The notes: generated by a model not told the origin, from the letters alone. Positions 35,792 to 46,300 are shown, counted from the first letter of the stretch. The stretch: 64,000 nucleotides of DNA from Chelatococcus albus (GCF_030067675.1 NZ_JASJEV010000001.1:696309-760308); one strand, 5' to 3'. Made by a program: numbers and translations.

Positions 35792-36469
35792 TCAGCGGCC
35801 TCCTGCCGCCTCGAGGATGCGGGCGATCTCGGCATGGCCCTTCCGCCGCGCATGCTGGAGCGGCGTGACGCCGTCGCGGTCGGCCAGATTGACCTTCGCG
35901 CCCCTTTCCACGAGCCGCCGCACGATCTCCGTGTGACCCGCACCGCCGGTGCCGAGGAGAACGGCCTCCAGCAGCGCCGTCCAGCCCAGACGGTTGACGT
36001 GGTCGATATCGATCGCTGTCACGAGAAGCATCCTCACCGCCTCGACATGTCCCCGCTCGCACGCGGGAATGAGCGCCGTCCCACCGAACCGGTTCGTGCT
36101 TCCCACATCGGCACCGGCGGCGAGCGTCATCGCGAGGATTGCGACCCGCCCTTCCGCTCCGGCGTAGAGGAAGGGGCTGTCCTCGATCGCGTCCTTGGCA
36201 TTCACGTCTGCACCGGCCTCGATCAGCACGCGTGCGACATCCGGCCTGTCGGCGATGGTCGCCACAAGAAGCGCTGTCCGGCCCTGCTCGTCTCGGGTAT
36301 CGACAGCCGCACCACGTTTCAGGAGGTCGCGCACCAGGGCAACCTCGCCGGCTCGCACGGCCACGAGAAGCTCGCGGTCCAACGGTGTTCCTCCCTGCCG
36401 CGACAGACCGGGCTGCGCGAGGAGGGTCGCCGCCGCCGCGAGCGCTGCCATTGCAGCGCGCCGATCCAT
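35792..36469 (-). CDS. Exported ankyrin-repeat protein
   Basis: A 225-residue protein with a signal peptide (basic MDRR, core AAMAALAAAATLLAQPG) and about five ankyrin repeats: AVRAGEVALVRDLLKRGAAV, GRTALLVATIADRPDVARVL, the third with LYAGAEGRVAILAMTLAAGA, then GGTALIPACERGHVEAVRML and GWTALLEAVLL, ending GVTPLQHARRKGHAEIARIL. It should act in the periplasm, where ankyrin proteins bind other proteins or catalase-like partners. It is convergent with the PilZ gene (33 nt apart) and separated from rplQ by a strong terminator. Confidence 0.88.
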   Translation of the reverse strand: MDRRAAMAALAAAATLLAQPGLSRQGGTPLDRELLVAVRAGEVALVRDLLKRGAAVDTRDEQGRTALLVATIADRPDVARVLIEAGADVNAKDAIEDSPFLYAGAEGRVAILAMTLAAGADVGSTNRFGGTALIPACERGHVEAVRMLLVTAIDIDHVNRLGWTALLEAVLLGTGGAGHTEIVRRLVERGAKVNLADRDGVTPLQHARRKGHAEIARILEAAGGR

Positions 36470-36609
36470 CCTGCCCCTCCCCTTCCGCTCGCCTTGCGGC
36501 GCCCTCCAAACAGTGTGCCCCGCCGGCCTTGCGCCCGACCGGCCCTCGATCTGCGCCGGTCGGCCCGGCCGGCCCCCGGTCGATCGATATCACTGCCGGC
36601 CCTGGCGAC

Positions 36610-36638
36610 AAAAAAAGGGGCGGCCGAAGCCGCCCCTT
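36610..36638 (-). terminator. Intrinsic terminator of the ribosomal cluster after rplQ
   Basis: On the minus strand a 10-bp stem AAGGGGCGGC/GCCGCCCCTT with a TTCG tetraloop is followed by a run of Ts (complement of A at 36610-36616). It begins 24 nt after the rplQ stop. This is a textbook rho-independent terminator. Confidence 0.92.
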
Positions 36639-36661
36639 ATGTTCAAACCGGCGAGGTCCGC

Positions 36662-37084
36662 TCAGGCGGCGGTCTCGACCACCTCTTCCTTCTGCGTCGG
36701 GCCCGAGTCCTGTCCCTTCGCGTCCACGTCGCGGTCGACGAACTCGATCACCGCCATCGGCGCGTTGTCGCCGTAGCGGAAGCCGGCCTTGAGCACGCGG
36801 GTGTAGCCGCCATTGCGCTCCTTGTAGCGCGGGCCGAGCACGTCGAAGAGCTTCTTCACCATAGCGACGTCGCGCAGCTGGGCGATCGCCTGACGGCGGG
36901 CATGCAGGTCGCCGCGCTTGCCAAGGGTCACGAGCTTCTCGACGACCGGACGCAGGTCCTTGGCCTTCGGCAGCGTCGTGACGATCTGCTCGTGCTTGAT
37001 GAGCGCGGCCGCCATGTTGGCGAACATGGCCTTGCGGTGCTCGGACGAGCGGTTGAACCGCCGATGGGCGAAACCGTGACGCAT
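36662..37084 (-). CDS. rplQ: 50S ribosomal protein L17
   Basis: Last gene of the cluster, 140 residues. The conserved core [24 protein letters not shown] opens the protein, and [15 protein letters not shown] follows. L17 sits near the peptide exit region and helps early 50S assembly. The C-terminus carries an extra acidic tail ([22 protein letters not shown]) beyond the E. coli core. It lies 117 nt after rpoA, with a GC-rich hairpin in between. Confidence 0.97.
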   Translation of the reverse strand: MRHGFAHRRFNRSSEHRKAMFANMAAALIKHEQIVTTLPKAKDLRPVVEKLVTLGKRGDLHARRQAIAQLRDVAMVKKLFDVLGPRYKERNGGYTRVLKAGFRYGDNAPMAVIEFVDRDVDAKGQDSGPTQKEEVVETAA

Positions 37085-37172
37085 GGCTGTCTCCTTGATG
37101 TTACGGCCGCCGTGCCAAGGTACGGCCGTCCTTTCTTCCGGCCCGCTGCGGGCCGCTGCACAAGCGAACGGA

Positions 37173-37198
37173 GCCCCCGGGCCGAGCGCCCGGGGGGC
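37173..37198 (-). other. GC-rich hairpin between rpoA and rplQ
   Basis: GCCCCCGGGC and GCCCGGGGG(G)C pair around a 5-base loop, starting 4 nt after the rpoA stop. There is no T-run, so it is more likely an RNA-stability or attenuation element than a terminator. Confidence 0.5.
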
Positions 37199-37201
37199 CT
37201 G

Positions 37202-38218
37202 TCAGTAGTGCTCCTCGAAGCGCTTCGCGAGCTCTTCGATGTTCTCCGGGGGCCAGCCGGTCACCTCCATGCCGAGGTGAAGGCCCATGGAGGCGAGCAC
37301 TTCCTTGATCTCGTTGAGCGACTTGCGGCCGAAGTTCGGGGTGCGGAGCATCTCCGCCTCCGTCTTCTGGATCAGGTCGCCGATGTAGACGATGTTGTCG
37401 TTCTTCAGGCAGTTCGCCGAGCGGACCGACAGCTCGAGCTCGTCCACCTTCTTGAGGAGCGCCGGGTTGAAGGGCAGCTGCGGCGCGGCGACGGCGGCCT
37501 CCTCGCGGCGCGGCTCCTCGAAGTTGACGAACACGGCGAGCTGGTCCTGCAGGATGCGGGCGGCATAGGCCACCGCGTCCTCGGGGCTGACCGAGCCGTT
37601 GGTCTCGACCGTCATCGTCAGCTTGTCGTAGTCGAGGATCTGGCCTTCGCGCGTGTTCTCGACGCGATAGGAGACCTTCTTGACCGGGCTGTAGAGGCTG
37701 TCGACGGCGATGAGGCCGATCGGCGCGTCCTCCGGCCGGTTGCGCTCCGCCGGCACGTAGCCCTTGCCGGTGTTGACCGTGAACTCCATGCGGATCTCGG
37801 CCCCCTCATCGAGGGTGCAGAGCACGAGCTCGGGGTTGAGGATCTGCACGTCGCCGACGGTCGCGATGTCGCCAGCGGTGACCGGCCCCGGCCCCTGGCG
37901 GCGCAGCGTCATGCGCTTGGGACCGTCGCCGTGCATCTTGATGGCGATGGTCTTGATGTTGAGGACGATGTCGGTCACGTCCTCGCGCACGCCGGGAATC
38001 GACGAGAACTCGTGCAGCACGCCGTCGATATGCACGGCCTGCACCGCCGCGCCCTGGAGCGACGACAGCAGCACGCGGCGCAGCGCGTTACCGAGGGTCA
38101 GACCGAAGCCACGCTCCAGGGGTTCGGCGACGACGGTCGCCACCCGCTTCGGATCGTCGCCCGGGGAGACCTCGAGCTTGTTCGGCTTGATGAGCTCTTG
38201 CCAGTTCTTCTGGATCAC
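37202..38218 (-). CDS. rpoA: RNA polymerase alpha subunit
   Basis: A 338-residue alpha subunit. The N-terminal domain (dimerisation, assembly on beta and beta') has [22 protein letters not shown]; the C-terminal domain, which contacts UP-element DNA and activators, has [20 protein letters not shown] with the Arg and Asn that contact DNA. The GTG at 38218 gives the standard [10 protein letters not shown] start, with AGAGG about 8 nt upstream. The long in-frame extension before it crosses the intergenic hairpin and is not coding. It follows rpsK by 95 nt. Confidence 0.97.
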   Translation of the reverse strand: MIQKNWQELIKPNKLEVSPGDDPKRVATVVAEPLERGFGLTLGNALRRVLLSSLQGAAVQAVHIDGVLHEFSSIPGVREDVTDIVLNIKTIAIKMHGDGPKRMTLRRQGPGPVTAGDIATVGDVQILNPELVLCTLDEGAEIRMEFTVNTGKGYVPAERNRPEDAPIGLIAVDSLYSPVKKVSYRVENTREGQILDYDKLTMTVETNGSVSPEDAVAYAARILQDQLAVFVNFEEPRREEAAVAAPQLPFNPALLKKVDELELSVRSANCLKNDNIVYIGDLIQKTEAEMLRTPNFGRKSLNEIKEVLASMGLHLGMEVTGWPPENIEELAKRFEEHY

Positions 38219-38245
38219 GACCGCACCTCTGCGAGTCTCAAGACA

Positions 38246-38276
38246 CGGACGGGTGGCCGCTTGGGACACCCGTCCG
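38246..38276 (-). other. 10-bp inverted repeat between rpsK and rpoA
   Basis: CGGACGGGTG and CACCCGTCCG are perfect arms with an 11-base loop. They would form a stable mRNA hairpin in the rpsK-rpoA spacer, about 27 nt before the rpoA start. There is no T-run on the minus strand. Confidence 0.5.
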
Positions 38277-38313
38277 ATCGATGCGTGATGCAGCGGTTGC
38301 CCGCCGCTCGGCG

Positions 38314-38703
38314 TCAGACGCGCCGACGCTTGCGCGGACGGCAGCCGTTGTGCGGAATGGGCGTCACGTCGCGGATCGAGGTCACGGTGAAGCCCGCGGC
38401 CTGCAGCGCGCGCAGCGCCGACTCGCGGCCCGAGCCCGGACCGGACACCTCGACCTCGAGGGTGCGCATGCCGTGCTCGGCGGCCTTGCGCGCCGCATCC
38501 TCGGCCGCAACCTGCGCCGCATAGGGCGTCGACTTGCGCGAGCCCTTGAAACCCATGGCGCCGGCGGACGACCACGAGATGGTGTTGCCCTGCGCGTCCG
38601 TGATGGTGATCATCGTGTTGTTGAACGACGCATTCACATGCGCGACGCCCGACACGATGTTCTTGCGTTCGCGACGGCGGACGCGGGTGGCTTCCTTTGC
38701 CAT
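38314..38703 (-). CDS. rpsK: 30S ribosomal protein S11
   Basis: 129 residues, in the platform of the 30S subunit near the Shine-Dalgarno helix. It starts [16 protein letters not shown] and ends with the invariant [21 protein letters not shown] two codons earlier is possible but unneeded. It is spaced 111 nt from rpsM, in the alpha-operon order rpsM-rpsK-rpoA-rplQ. Confidence 0.97.
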   Translation of the reverse strand: MAKEATRVRRRERKNIVSGVAHVNASFNNTMITITDAQGNTISWSSAGAMGFKGSRKSTPYAAQVAAEDAARKAAEHGMRTLEVEVSGPGSGRESALRALQAAGFTVTSIRDVTPIPHNGCRPRKRRRV

Positions 38704-38814
38704 ACTCAAAGATCCTTCAGGCGCGCCCGTCGTACCAGGCGCTCGGGATTGAGCTCGCTCACGCGAGCAGGTGATCGCGACGACGAAGGCCCGCGCCGCT
38801 CGCGGGCCGCCGCA

Positions 38815-39183
38815 TCACTTCTTCTTGCCGGCGATCGGCTTCGCCTTGCCCTTGCGGGTGCGCGCATTCGTGTGCGTCCGCTGGCCGCGCACCGGCAGGT
38901 TGCGGCGGTGGCGCAGGCCGCGGTAGCAGCCGAGATCCATGAGGCGCTTGATGTTCATGGACACTTCGCGGCGCAGGTCGCCCTCGACGAGATAGTCGCG
39001 GTCGATCGTCTCACGGATCTGCAGCACCTCGGAGTCGGTGAGCTGGTTCACGCGGCGCTCAGCCGGAATGGACACCTTCTCGCAGATTTCCTGAGCCTTC
39101 TTCGGCCCGATACCGTGAATGTACTGCAACGCGATGACCACGCGCTTGTTGGTCGGGATGTTTACGCCTGCGATACGAGCCAC
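38815..39183 (-). CDS. rpsM: 30S ribosomal protein S13
   Basis: 122 residues starting at GTG with the family N-terminus [15 protein letters not shown] and GGAG 7 nt upstream. The helix-two-turn-helix [15 protein letters not shown] and the basic tail [23 protein letters not shown] that reaches the P-site tRNA are present. Upstream in-frame sequence is not S13-like. It is the first gene after the adk spacer, where a promoter is suspected. Confidence 0.97.
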   Translation of the reverse strand: MARIAGVNIPTNKRVVIALQYIHGIGPKKAQEICEKVSIPAERRVNQLTDSEVLQIRETIDRDYLVEGDLRREVSMNIKRLMDLGCYRGLRHRRNLPVRGQRTHTNARTRKGKAKPIAGKKK

Positions 39184-39335
39184 GTCTCGTCTCCATGTGG
39201 GCCGGCGATTGACCTTCGCCGGCGTCGGTTGTCCCCGCGTCCGGTGGAGGCCGGCCCTTGCGGAGGGTTCATGCAAGCGAACGACGCCGCCCTTCCTCGG
39301 AAGGATGACGGCATCGCCCTTGAAGCAAGACGAGT

Positions 39336-39364
39336 GCCATAGCGAGTCTCAGCCGAGCCGTCAA
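39336..39364 (-). promoter_or_regulatory. Candidate promoter for rpsM-rpsK-rpoA-rplQ
   Basis: On the minus strand TTGACG (39359-39364) and TATGGC (39336-39341) are separated by exactly 17 bases. The -35 box overlaps the adk stop codon. It would transcribe the last four genes with a leader of about 150 nt. Prediction only. Confidence 0.5.
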
Positions 39365-39945
39365 CCCGCCTTCAGCACCCGTTCGATGTCGGCGGACACG
39401 GCCTCGATCGACCGCATGCCGTCAATCTCGGTGAGCTGGCCGCGGGCCTTGTAGTACGGCGCGACCACCGCGGTATCGCGGTTGTAGGCCGCGAGCCGGG
39501 TCTTGAAGACCTCGGGATCGTCGTCCTTGCGCACCGGCTCGCCGCGGGCCCTGGTCTCCGCGGCACGCTTGACGATGCGGCCGACGAGATCGGCCTGATC
39601 GACCTTGAGCTCGATCACCGCATCGAGCCTGAGGCCCTTGGCGGCGAGCATCGCCTCCAGTGCCTCGGCCTGGGCCACGGTGCGCGGAAAGCCGTCGAGG
39701 ATGAAGCCCTTCTTCGCATCCGGCTCCTCGATGCGGTCGGCAACGATGCCGATCACGATCTCGTCGGAGACGAGATTGCCGGCGTCCATCACCGCCTTGG
39801 CCTTGAGCCCGATGGGCGTGCCGGCGCCGACAGCCGCACGGAGCATGTCGCCGGTCGAGAGCTGCGGGATGCCGTAGCGCTCCATGAGGAGCTTCGCCTG
39901 CGTGCCCTTACCGGCCCCCGGCGGTCCGAGCAGAATGAGCCTCAT
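39361..39945 (-). CDS. adk: Adenylate kinase
   Basis: 194 residues; interconverts ATP + AMP and 2 ADP. The P-loop [12 protein letters not shown] is at residues 7-18, followed by TGDMLRAAV and [12 protein letters not shown] (AMP site). The LID is the short form ([26 protein letters not shown]) without the zinc module, as common in alphaproteobacteria. Its start overlaps the secY stop by 4 nt, so the two are translationally coupled. Confidence 0.97.
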   Translation of the reverse strand: MRLILLGPPGAGKGTQAKLLMERYGIPQLSTGDMLRAAVGAGTPIGLKAKAVMDAGNLVSDEIVIGIVADRIEEPDAKKGFILDGFPRTVAQAEALEAMLAAKGLRLDAVIELKVDQADLVGRIVKRAAETRARGEPVRKDDDPEVFKTRLAAYNRDTAVVAPYYKARGQLTEIDGMRSIEAVSADIERVLKAG

Positions 39946-41279
39946 TTGCGCCTAGCCCCCCTGAGCTTCGCCTTCTTCACCAGCCCCTCGTACTGATGCG
40001 CGAGCAGATGTCCGTGCACCTGGGCGACCGTGTCCATGGTCACGCTGACCACGATGAGTAGCGACGTCCCACCGAAATAGAACGGCAGCGAGGCGTAGGA
40101 AATCAGCACTTCGGGTATGAGGCTGATCAGCGCCAGATAGGCCGCACCGATCACGGTGATGCGCGTCAGCACGTGGTCGATGTAGTCCGCCGTGCGCTCG
40201 CCCGGGCGGATGCCGGGAATGAAGCCGCCGTGCTTCTTCAGGTTGTCCGCCGTCTCCGTCGGATTGAACACGATCGCCGTGTAGAAAAAGGCGAAGAAGA
40301 CGATGAGCGCGACGTAGAGCAACATGTAGAGCGGCCGGCCGTGACCCAGGTAGGCCGCCATGGTGGCAAGGATGCCCGTGCCACCCGCCTGCTGCGAGAA
40401 GCTTGCGATCGTCGTCGGCAGGAGCAGCAGCGACGAGGCGAAGATCGGCGGGATGACGCCGGAAGTGTTGAGCTTCAGCGGCAGGAAAGAGGTCTGGCCC
40501 TCGTACACGCGATTGCCGACCTGCCGCTTCGGATAGTTGATGAGCAGCCGGCGCTGGGCGCGTTCCATGAAGACGATGAAGGCGATGACGGCAACCGCCA
40601 TCACCATCACGCCGAGGATGAGGCCGGTCGAGATGGCACCCTGGCGGCCGAGCTCGAGCGTGCCGACGAGCGCCGACGGCAGCTCGGCCACGATGCCGGC
40701 GAAGATGATGAGCGACGTGCCGTTGCCGATGCCCCGCGCCGTGATCTGCTCGCCGAGCCACATCAGGAACATGGTGCCGCCGACGAGCGTGATCACCGTC
40801 GAGATGCGGAAGAACATGCCCGGCTCCTGCACCACGTTGCCGGAGCCCTCGAGGCCGATGGCGATGGCATAGGCCTGGAAGACCGCCAGCACGACGGTGA
40901 GGTAGCGCGTGTACTGGTTGATGACCTTGCGGCCCTGCTCGCCTTCCTTCTTCAGCGACTCGAGCGACGGCACGACGCTCGTCAGGAGCTGCACGATGAT
41001 GGAGGCCGAGATGTACGGCATGATGTTGAGGGCAAAGATCGCAAGCCGGCCGACGGCGCCCCCCGAGAACATGTTGAACAGGCCGAGCACGCCGCCCTGC
41101 GCCTGCTTGAAGATGTCGGCGACGGCTTCCGGATTGATGCCGGGCAGCGGGATGTAGGTGCCGAGGCGATAGACGAGAAGCGCCCCGAGCGTGAACCAGA
41201 TGCGCTTCTTCAGTTCCTCGGCCTTGGCGAGCGCGCCGAAGTTGAGGTTTGCCGCGAGCTGTTCCGCTGCCGATGCCAT
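39942..41279 (-). CDS. secY: Preprotein translocase channel subunit SecY
   Basis: 445 residues with ten predicted membrane helices. It opens [32 protein letters not shown] and has the plug/helix-2 region [30 protein letters not shown], then the cytosolic loop [19 protein letters not shown] that contacts the ribosome and SecA. It forms SecYEG in the inner membrane. The ATG at 41279 is the family start. It lies 100 nt after rplO. Confidence 0.97.
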   Translation of the reverse strand: MASAAEQLAANLNFGALAKAEELKKRIWFTLGALLVYRLGTYIPLPGINPEAVADIFKQAQGGVLGLFNMFSGGAVGRLAIFALNIMPYISASIIVQLLTSVVPSLESLKKEGEQGRKVINQYTRYLTVVLAVFQAYAIAIGLEGSGNVVQEPGMFFRISTVITLVGGTMFLMWLGEQITARGIGNGTSLIIFAGIVAELPSALVGTLELGRQGAISTGLILGVMVMAVAVIAFIVFMERAQRRLLINYPKRQVGNRVYEGQTSFLPLKLNTSGVIPPIFASSLLLLPTTIASFSQQAGGTGILATMAAYLGHGRPLYMLLYVALIVFFAFFYTAIVFNPTETADNLKKHGGFIPGIRPGERTADYIDHVLTRITVIGAAYLALISLIPEVLISYASLPFYFGGTSLLIVVSVTMDTVAQVHGHLLAHQYEGLVKKAKLRGARRK

Positions 41280-41379
41280 GGCTGCCCCGCTTGTGACCCG
41301 ATGGGCTCTTGCGCAAGAACGGCGGCCGCGGAGGTTCCCCCTCCCCGGCCGCCGCCCCGTCAATCACATAGGATCGAGA

Positions 41380-41856
41380 TCACGCCTCGGCCACAGCCTG
41401 GCCGAGAAACTTGATCGATCCGCCGGCCTTCTCGATGGCGGCGACCGCGGACTTGGACGCAGCCGCCACTTCGAAGGTCAGCTTTGCCTTCAGCTCGCCG
41501 ACACCGAGCACCTTCACGCCGTCGCGCGGCTTGGCGCAGATGCCGGCGGCGACGAGCGCCTCCACCGTGATCGGCGCCTGGGCGTCGAGCTTGCCCGCGT
41601 CGATCGCGGCCTGCACCCGCCCGATGTTGACCTCGTTGAAGTCATTCGAGAAGGGATTCCAGAAGCCGCGCTTCGGCAGGCGCCGGTGCAGCGGCATCTG
41701 GCCGCCTTCGAAGCCCTTGATGCGCACGCCGGTCCGGGACTTCTGGCCCTTCACGCCGCGGCCAGCGGTCTTGCCCTTGCCGGAGCCGATGCCGCGGCCG
41801 ACGCGCATCCGCTCCTTGGTCGCGCCGGGATTGTCGCGAATATCCGTGAGTTTCAT
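41380..41856 (-). CDS. rplO: 50S ribosomal protein L15
   Basis: 158 residues. The Gly/Arg-rich N-terminus ([28 protein letters not shown]) threads into 23S rRNA and the globular part ends [16 protein letters not shown]. It lies 13 nt after rpmD. Confidence 0.97.
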   Translation of the reverse strand: MKLTDIRDNPGATKERMRVGRGIGSGKGKTAGRGVKGQKSRTGVRIKGFEGGQMPLHRRLPKRGFWNPFSNDFNEVNIGRVQAAIDAGKLDAQAPITVEALVAAGICAKPRDGVKVLGVGELKAKLTFEVAAASKSAVAAIEKAGGSIKFLGQAVAEA

Positions 41857-41869
41857 CGTGGCGCCCTCC

Positions 41870-42070
41870 TCACTGCCCGTCGACGACGCGCACGAGGTGC
41901 TTGACCTTCTCGATCATGCCGCGCACCGCGGGGGTGTCGGGCAGGGTCGAGCGGCGGTTGAGCTTGTTGAGACCGAGGCCGATCAGCGTCTGGCGCTGCA
42001 CGTCGGGACGACGCAGCGGGCTGCCGATCTGCTGGACCGTCACGGTCTTGTCGGAGGTCTTCTTGGCCAT
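41870..42070 (-). CDS. rpmD: 50S ribosomal protein L30
   Basis: 66 residues from ATG 42070, with the L30 core [43 protein letters not shown]. Upstream in-frame sequence belongs to the end of rpsE in another frame. It lies 16 nt after rpsE. Confidence 0.96.
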   Translation of the reverse strand: MAKKTSDKTVTVQQIGSPLRRPDVQRQTLIGLGLNKLNRRSTLPDTPAVRGMIEKVKHLVRVVDGQ

Positions 42071-42086
42071 CTCGGGAGCCCTCCCC

Positions 42087-42653
42087 TCACGCGTCCGCGC
42101 CGACGCCCTCGGCGTCGGCATCGCGACGGCGCGCCTGCAGCGTCGAGACCTTGAGGCCACGGCGGGCAGCCACCGAGCGCGGCGAATCCTCGCGCTTCAG
42201 CGCATCGAAGGTCGCACGCACCAGGTTGTAGGGGTTCGACGAGCCGAGCGACTTCGCCACGACGTCGTGCATGCCGAGCGTCTCGAAGACGGCGCGCATG
42301 GGGCCGCCCGCAATGATGCCGGTACCGGCCGGCGCGGCACGGAGCACGACCTTGCCGGCGCCCCAGCGCCCGGCGACGTCGTGATGCAGCGTGCGGCCTT
42401 CCTTGAGCGGAATGCGCACGAGCGACCGCTTGGCGGCCTCGGTGGCCTTGCGGATCGCCTCCGGAACCTCGCGGGCCTTGCCATGGCCGAAGCCGACGCG
42501 GCCCTTCTGGTCGCCGACGACGACGAGGGCGGCGAAGCCGAAGCGCCGGCCACCCTTCACCACTTTGGCAACACGATTGATGTGGACCAGCCGATCCACG
42601 AACTCGCTGTCGCGCTCTTCGCGCTCGCGAGGCTGCTGACGCTCTCTCGCCAT
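42087..42653 (-). CDS. rpsE: 30S ribosomal protein S5
   Basis: 188 residues. The dsRNA-binding-like N-domain reads [39 protein letters not shown], followed by the C-domain [20 protein letters not shown]. The region where spectinomycin-resistance changes occur (loop around VVKGGRRF) looks wild type. The ATG at 42653 is preceded by a 121-nt spacer from rplR. Confidence 0.97.
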   Translation of the reverse strand: MARERQQPREREERDSEFVDRLVHINRVAKVVKGGRRFGFAALVVVGDQKGRVGFGHGKAREVPEAIRKATEAAKRSLVRIPLKEGRTLHHDVAGRWGAGKVVLRAAPAGTGIIAGGPMRAVFETLGMHDVVAKSLGSSNPYNLVRATFDALKREDSPRSVAARRGLKVSTLQARRRDADAEGVGADA

Positions 42654-42774
42654 TGTCCGTCTCACTTCCGCGGGGCGGCGGCCCCGCTCGCTCGAATGGA
42701 TATGTCCGCCGAAAACCGACGGTCCGCCCCTTAAGGGCGAACCGCCGAAACTTCAAGCCGATATGTGGATGGGC

Positions 42775-43134
42775 TCAGAAGTTGAGCCCGCCCTCGCGCG
42801 CCGCCTCGGCGAGTGCCTTGACGCGACCGTGGTAGATGTAGGCGCCGCGGTCGAAGATCACGTCCTTGACCCCGGCCTTCAGCGCGCGCTCGGCAATGAG
42901 CTTGCCGACCACGGCCGCCGCGTCGACCGTCGCGCCCGTCTTCAGCGAGCCGCGCACGTCCTTCTCCATCGTCGAGGCGGAGGCCAGGGTATGGCCCTTC
43001 GCATCGTCGATGATCTGCGCGTAGATCTGCTTCGAGGACCGGAACACGGACAGGCGCGGCCGGCCGTTCGCAGCAGCGCGGAGCGAGCGGCGCACGCGCG
43101 CCTTGCGGCGCTCGGTAGCATTGAGGTGAGCCAT
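42775..43134 (-). CDS. rplR: 50S ribosomal protein L18
   Basis: 119 residues, a 5S rRNA-binding protein. It opens with basic [34 protein letters not shown] and ends [26 protein letters not shown], the invariant family end. It lies 12 nt after rplF. Confidence 0.97.
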   Translation of the reverse strand: MAHLNATERRKARVRRSLRAAANGRPRLSVFRSSKQIYAQIIDDAKGHTLASASTMEKDVRGSLKTGATVDAAAVVGKLIAERALKAGVKDVIFDRGAYIYHGRVKALAEAAREGGLNF

Positions 43135-43146
43135 CTCTGCCGCCCC

Positions 43147-43680
43147 TTACTTCTTCTTGCCTTCCTTGCGGAAGATGAACTCGTCCGCGTATTTGACGCC
43201 CTTGCCCTTGTAGGGCTCCGGCCCGCGGAACTTGCGGATCTCGGCAGCGGCCTGACCGACCTTCTGCTTGTCGATGCCCGCGACGACGATCTCGGTCGGC
43301 TTCGGCGTCGTGATCGTGACGCCAGCCGGGATCTCGTAGTCGACATCGTGGCTGTAGCCGAGCGACAGCTTGAGCACCTTGCCGGCGACCGCCGCCTTGT
43401 AGCCGACGCCGTTGATCTCGAGCTTCTTCTCGAAGCCCTTCGACACGCCCTCGACCAGGCTCGCCACCTGCGCCCGCGACATGCCCCACATGGCCCGCGC
43501 GCGCTTCGTTTCGCTGCGCGGATCGACCTTCACCGCGCCGTTCTCCATGACGACGGCAACATCGTCCGGCACGACGAACGACAGCTCGCCCTTCGTGCCC
43601 TTGACCTTCACCGTCTGGCCGTCGACCGTCGCCGTCACGCCGGACGGGATGGTGACGGGCTTCTTGCCAACTCGAGACAT
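43147..43680 (-). CDS. rplF: 50S ribosomal protein L6
   Basis: 177 residues with the two related L6 domains. It starts [15 protein letters not shown] and carries the 23S-binding [25 protein letters not shown] at the end. It lies 38 nt after rpsH. Confidence 0.97.
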   Translation of the reverse strand: MSRVGKKPVTIPSGVTATVDGQTVKVKGTKGELSFVVPDDVAVVMENGAVKVDPRSETKRARAMWGMSRAQVASLVEGVSKGFEKKLEINGVGYKAAVAGKVLKLSLGYSHDVDYEIPAGVTITTPKPTEIVVAGIDKQKVGQAAAEIRKFRGPEPYKGKGVKYADEFIFRKEGKKK

Positions 43681-43718
43681 GTTCTCGACTCCCGTGGTTC
43701 TCGCCAGCGCCCGAAGGA

Positions 43719-44117
43719 TCAGAAGACCTTGCAGAGCACTTCGCCGCCCACGTTGCTCTCGCGCGCCGCGTGGTCGGCCATGACCCCCTTCGGCGTCGAG
43801 AGAATGGTGATGCCGAGGCCGTCGGCCACGCGCGGCATGGTGTCGACCGAGGCATAGACGCGACGGCCGGGCTTCGACACGCGCGAGATCGAGCGGATCA
43901 CCGGCTCGCCGTCGTAGTACTTGAGCTCGATCTCGAACTCGGTCCGGCCGTTGCCGTATTCCGTGGTCGAGTAGCCGCGGATGTAGCCCTCAGCCTGCAG
44001 CACGTCGAGAACGCGCGCACGCAGCCTGGAACCCGGGGTCGTGACCTTGCTGCGACGCCGCTGCTGGGCGTTGCGGATGCGGGTCAGCATATCGCCGAGC
44101 GGATCATTGATCGCCAT
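43719..44117 (-). CDS. rpsH: 30S ribosomal protein S8
   Basis: 132 residues, a central 16S binder and in E. coli the feedback repressor of the spc operon. It starts [16 protein letters not shown] and ends [28 protein letters not shown], the conserved rRNA-binding end. It lies 13 nt after rpsN. No E. coli-like S8 target hairpin was identified near rplE. Confidence 0.97.
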   Translation of the reverse strand: MAINDPLGDMLTRIRNAQQRRRSKVTTPGSRLRARVLDVLQAEGYIRGYSTTEYGNGRTEFEIELKYYDGEPVIRSISRVSKPGRRVYASVDTMPRVADGLGITILSTPKGVMADHAARESNVGGEVLCKVF

Positions 44118-44130
44118 CTGCCGATCCTCC

Positions 44131-44436
44131 TTACCAGCTCGACTTCACGAGGCCGGGAACCAGGCCCTTCGAGCCGAGTTCGCGCAGCGCGATACGCGAC
44201 ATCTTGAGCTTGCGGTAGAACGCGCGCGGACGGCCCGTCACCTCGCAGCGGTTGCGCAGGCGCGTGGGATTGGCATTGCGCGGCAGGGCCGCGAGCTTGA
44301 GGCGCGCCTCGAAGCGCTCCTCGAACGACTTCGACTCGTCGTTCGCCACGGCGAGCAGACGCTCGCGCCTGCCGGCGAACTTCTTGACGAGCCGCGCCCG
44401 CCGGTTGTTCTTCTCGACTGAACTCTTCTTCGCCAT
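44131..44436 (-). CDS. rpsN: 30S ribosomal protein S14 (zinc-free long form)
   Basis: 101 residues. This is the long form without the CxxC-CxxC zinc ribbon. It shows [32 protein letters not shown] and ends [11 protein letters not shown]. It lies 37 nt after rplE. Confidence 0.97.
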   Translation of the reverse strand: MAKKSSVEKNNRRARLVKKFAGRRERLLAVANDESKSFEERFEARLKLAALPRNANPTRLRNRCEVTGRPRAFYRKLKMSRIALRELGSKGLVPGLVKSSW

Positions 44437-44473
44437 GTCTATCTCCGGTGTCCGCGTATGAGAGCCTCGGCTC

Positions 44474-45052
44474 TCACTGCCGGAACGGGAAGTTGAAATG
44501 CCTGAGGAGCGCGCGCGCCTCCTCGTCGGTCTTGGCCGTCGTGCAGACCACGACGTCCATGCCCCAGATGGCCTCGACCTTGTCGTAGTTGATCTCGGGG
44601 AACACGATGTGTTCCTTGATCCCGAGGGCGTAGTTCCCCCGCCCGTCGAACGACTTCGGATTGAGGCCCCGGAAGTCGCGCACGCGCGGCAGCGCGACCG
44701 TCACAAGCCTGTCCAGGAACTCGTACATCCGCGCCTTGCGCAGCGTCACCTTGGTGCCGATCGGCATGTTCTCGCGCACCTTGAAGGTCGCGATCGCCTT
44801 GCGGGCGCGGGTGATGACGGGCTTCTGGCCGGCGATGAGGGCGAGATCGGCCGCGGCCACGCTCGCCTTCTTCGAGTCGTTCACCGACTCGCCGACGCCC
44901 ATGTTGATCACGACCTTCTCGATGGCCGGAACCTGCATGGGGTTCTTGTAGCCGAACTCGGCGATGAGCTTCGGCCGCACGACCTCGTCGTAATGCTTCT
45001 TCAGACGGGGCATGTAAGCCGCCGTCACGTCCTTCTTCGCCGCCTCAGCCAT
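44474..45052 (-). CDS. rplE: 50S ribosomal protein L5
   Basis: 192 residues, 5S rRNA binding and contact with P-site tRNA. Blocks include [37 protein letters not shown] and [20 protein letters not shown]. The start overlaps the rplX stop by 8 nt. A longer Lys/Ala-rich N-terminus than E. coli L5 is typical for alphaproteobacteria. Confidence 0.97.
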   Translation of the reverse strand: MAEAAKKDVTAAYMPRLKKHYDEVVRPKLIAEFGYKNPMQVPAIEKVVINMGVGESVNDSKKASVAAADLALIAGQKPVITRARKAIATFKVRENMPIGTKVTLRKARMYEFLDRLVTVALPRVRDFRGLNPKSFDGRGNYALGIKEHIVFPEINYDKVEAIWGMDVVVCTTAKTDEEARALLRHFNFPFRQ

Positions 45053-45362
45053 CGATCAGATCTCCCGAACGCTTGGCGAAACGCACCTTGCGCCCGTCGT
45101 CCAGCGTCTTGAAGCCGACGCGGGTCGGCTTGCCATCCTTCGGGTCCGCAAAGGCCAGGTTCGACAGGTGGAGGGACGCCTCCTTGGAGACGATGCCACC
45201 TTCTTGGTTCGCGGTCTGACGCTGATGCCGCTTCACGAGGTTCACGCCGCGGACGAGCGCACGCTGCTCCTTCGGCAGAACCTGAATGACTTCTCCGGTC
45301 TTGCCCTTGTCGCGACCGGTCAGGACGACGACCTTGTCGCCCTTCTTGATCTTCGCGGCCAT
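45045..45362 (-). CDS. rplX: 50S ribosomal protein L24
   Basis: 105 residues, an assembly initiator with a KOW motif near the start ([27 protein letters not shown]). Its ATG shares one base with the rplN stop (TGATG) and its end overlaps rplE by 8 nt, so the three genes are coupled. Confidence 0.97.
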   Translation of the reverse strand: MAAKIKKGDKVVVLTGRDKGKTGEVIQVLPKEQRALVRGVNLVKRHQRQTANQEGGIVSKEASLHLSNLAFADPKDGKPTRVGFKTLDDGRKVRFAKRSGDLIDG

Positions 45363-45730
45363 CAGAGCACCTCCGGCGCGAGCGAAATGATCTTCATGTG
45401 ATTCTTGGCGCGCAGCTCACGGGGAACCGGGCCGAAGATACGCGTGCCGACCGGCTCCTTCTGGTTGTTGATCAGCACGGCCGCATTGCGGTCGAAACGG
45501 ATCACCGAGCCGTCGGGACGACGAATGTCCTTGGCGGTACGCACGACGACCGCCTTCATGACGTCGCCCTTCTTCACGCGCCCGCGCGGAATGGCTTCCT
45601 TGATGGACACGACGATGATGTCGCCCACCCCGGCATACTTGCGCTTCGAGCCGCCCAGCACCTTGATGCACATGACACGGCGCGCGCCGGAGTTGTCGGC
45701 GACGTCGAGATTCGTCTGCATCTGGATCAT
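45362..45730 (-). CDS. rplN: 50S ribosomal protein L14
   Basis: 122 residues, a beta-barrel at the subunit interface (bridges B5 and B8) next to the RsfS site. It starts [33 protein letters not shown] and contains [22 protein letters not shown]. It is separated from rpsQ by a 91-nt spacer. Confidence 0.97.
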   Translation of the reverse strand: MIQMQTNLDVADNSGARRVMCIKVLGGSKRKYAGVGDIIVVSIKEAIPRGRVKKGDVMKAVVVRTAKDIRRPDGSVIRFDRNAAVLINNQKEPVGTRIFGPVPRELRAKNHMKIISLAPEVL

Positions 45731-45821
45731 GGCAACGATCCTTTCTCTGTCTCAGCCGGTTTCCGGCAATCCTGCCGGACTACGCCTGACGGGGATCTCG
45801 CGTCCCCTCGCCCTTGTTCGT

Positions 45822-46064
45822 TCACGCCTTGGGAGCGTTCGGGAGAAGCACCCAGGTCTTCAACTTGGAAATCGGCTTCGATTCCTCGATCCAGACGGTA
45901 TCGCCAACCTTGGCCGTATTGCCCTCGTCGTGCGCGTGGTAGTTCTTCGTCCGCCGCACCGTCTTCTTCAGAAGCGGATGCGTGAAACGACGCTCGACCT
46001 TCACGACGACAGTCTTGTCCTGCTTGTCGCTGACGACGACGCCCTGCAACACACGTTTCGGCAT
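45822..46064 (-). CDS. rpsQ: 30S ribosomal protein S17
   Basis: 80 residues from ATG 46064, an OB-fold 16S binder. Motifs: [31 protein letters not shown] and [19 protein letters not shown]. The longer in-frame upstream reading belongs to rpmC in another frame. It lies 10 nt after rpmC. Confidence 0.97.
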   Translation of the reverse strand: MPKRVLQGVVVSDKQDKTVVVKVERRFTHPLLKKTVRRTKNYHAHDEGNTAKVGDTVWIEESKPISKLKTWVLLPNAPKA

Positions 46065-46074
46065 AGTCGCCTCC

Positions 46075-46290
46075 TCAAGCCTTGCCCGCCTGCGCGAGCT
46101 TCTGACGCTGCAGCGTCTTGATCCGGGCAATGTCCTTGCGGACCTCGCCGACGCGGCCCGTGTTCTCGAGCTGCCCGGTCGCGCGCTGGAAGCGCAGATT
46201 GAACTGCTCCTTCTTCAGCTTCAGGAGCTCGTCCTGAAGCTGGTCCCCCGACATCGCCTGGAGGTCGGAGAGCCTCTTCTTAGCCTTCAT
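46075..46290 (-). CDS. rpmC: 50S ribosomal protein L29
   Basis: 71 residues, a two-helix protein at the exit tunnel. It shows [34 protein letters not shown] and ends [21 protein letters not shown]. It lies 10 nt after rplP. Confidence 0.97.
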   Translation of the reverse strand: MKAKKRLSDLQAMSGDQLQDELLKLKKEQFNLRFQRATGQLENTGRVGEVRKDIARIKTLQRQKLAQAGKA

Positions 46291-46300
46291 CTCTCATCCC

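Noticed and set aside
39946-41379. rpmJ (L36) after secY
   Set aside because: No short Cys-rich L36 frame occurs near secY; adk overlaps secY directly, as is usual in this group where rpmJ lies elsewhere.
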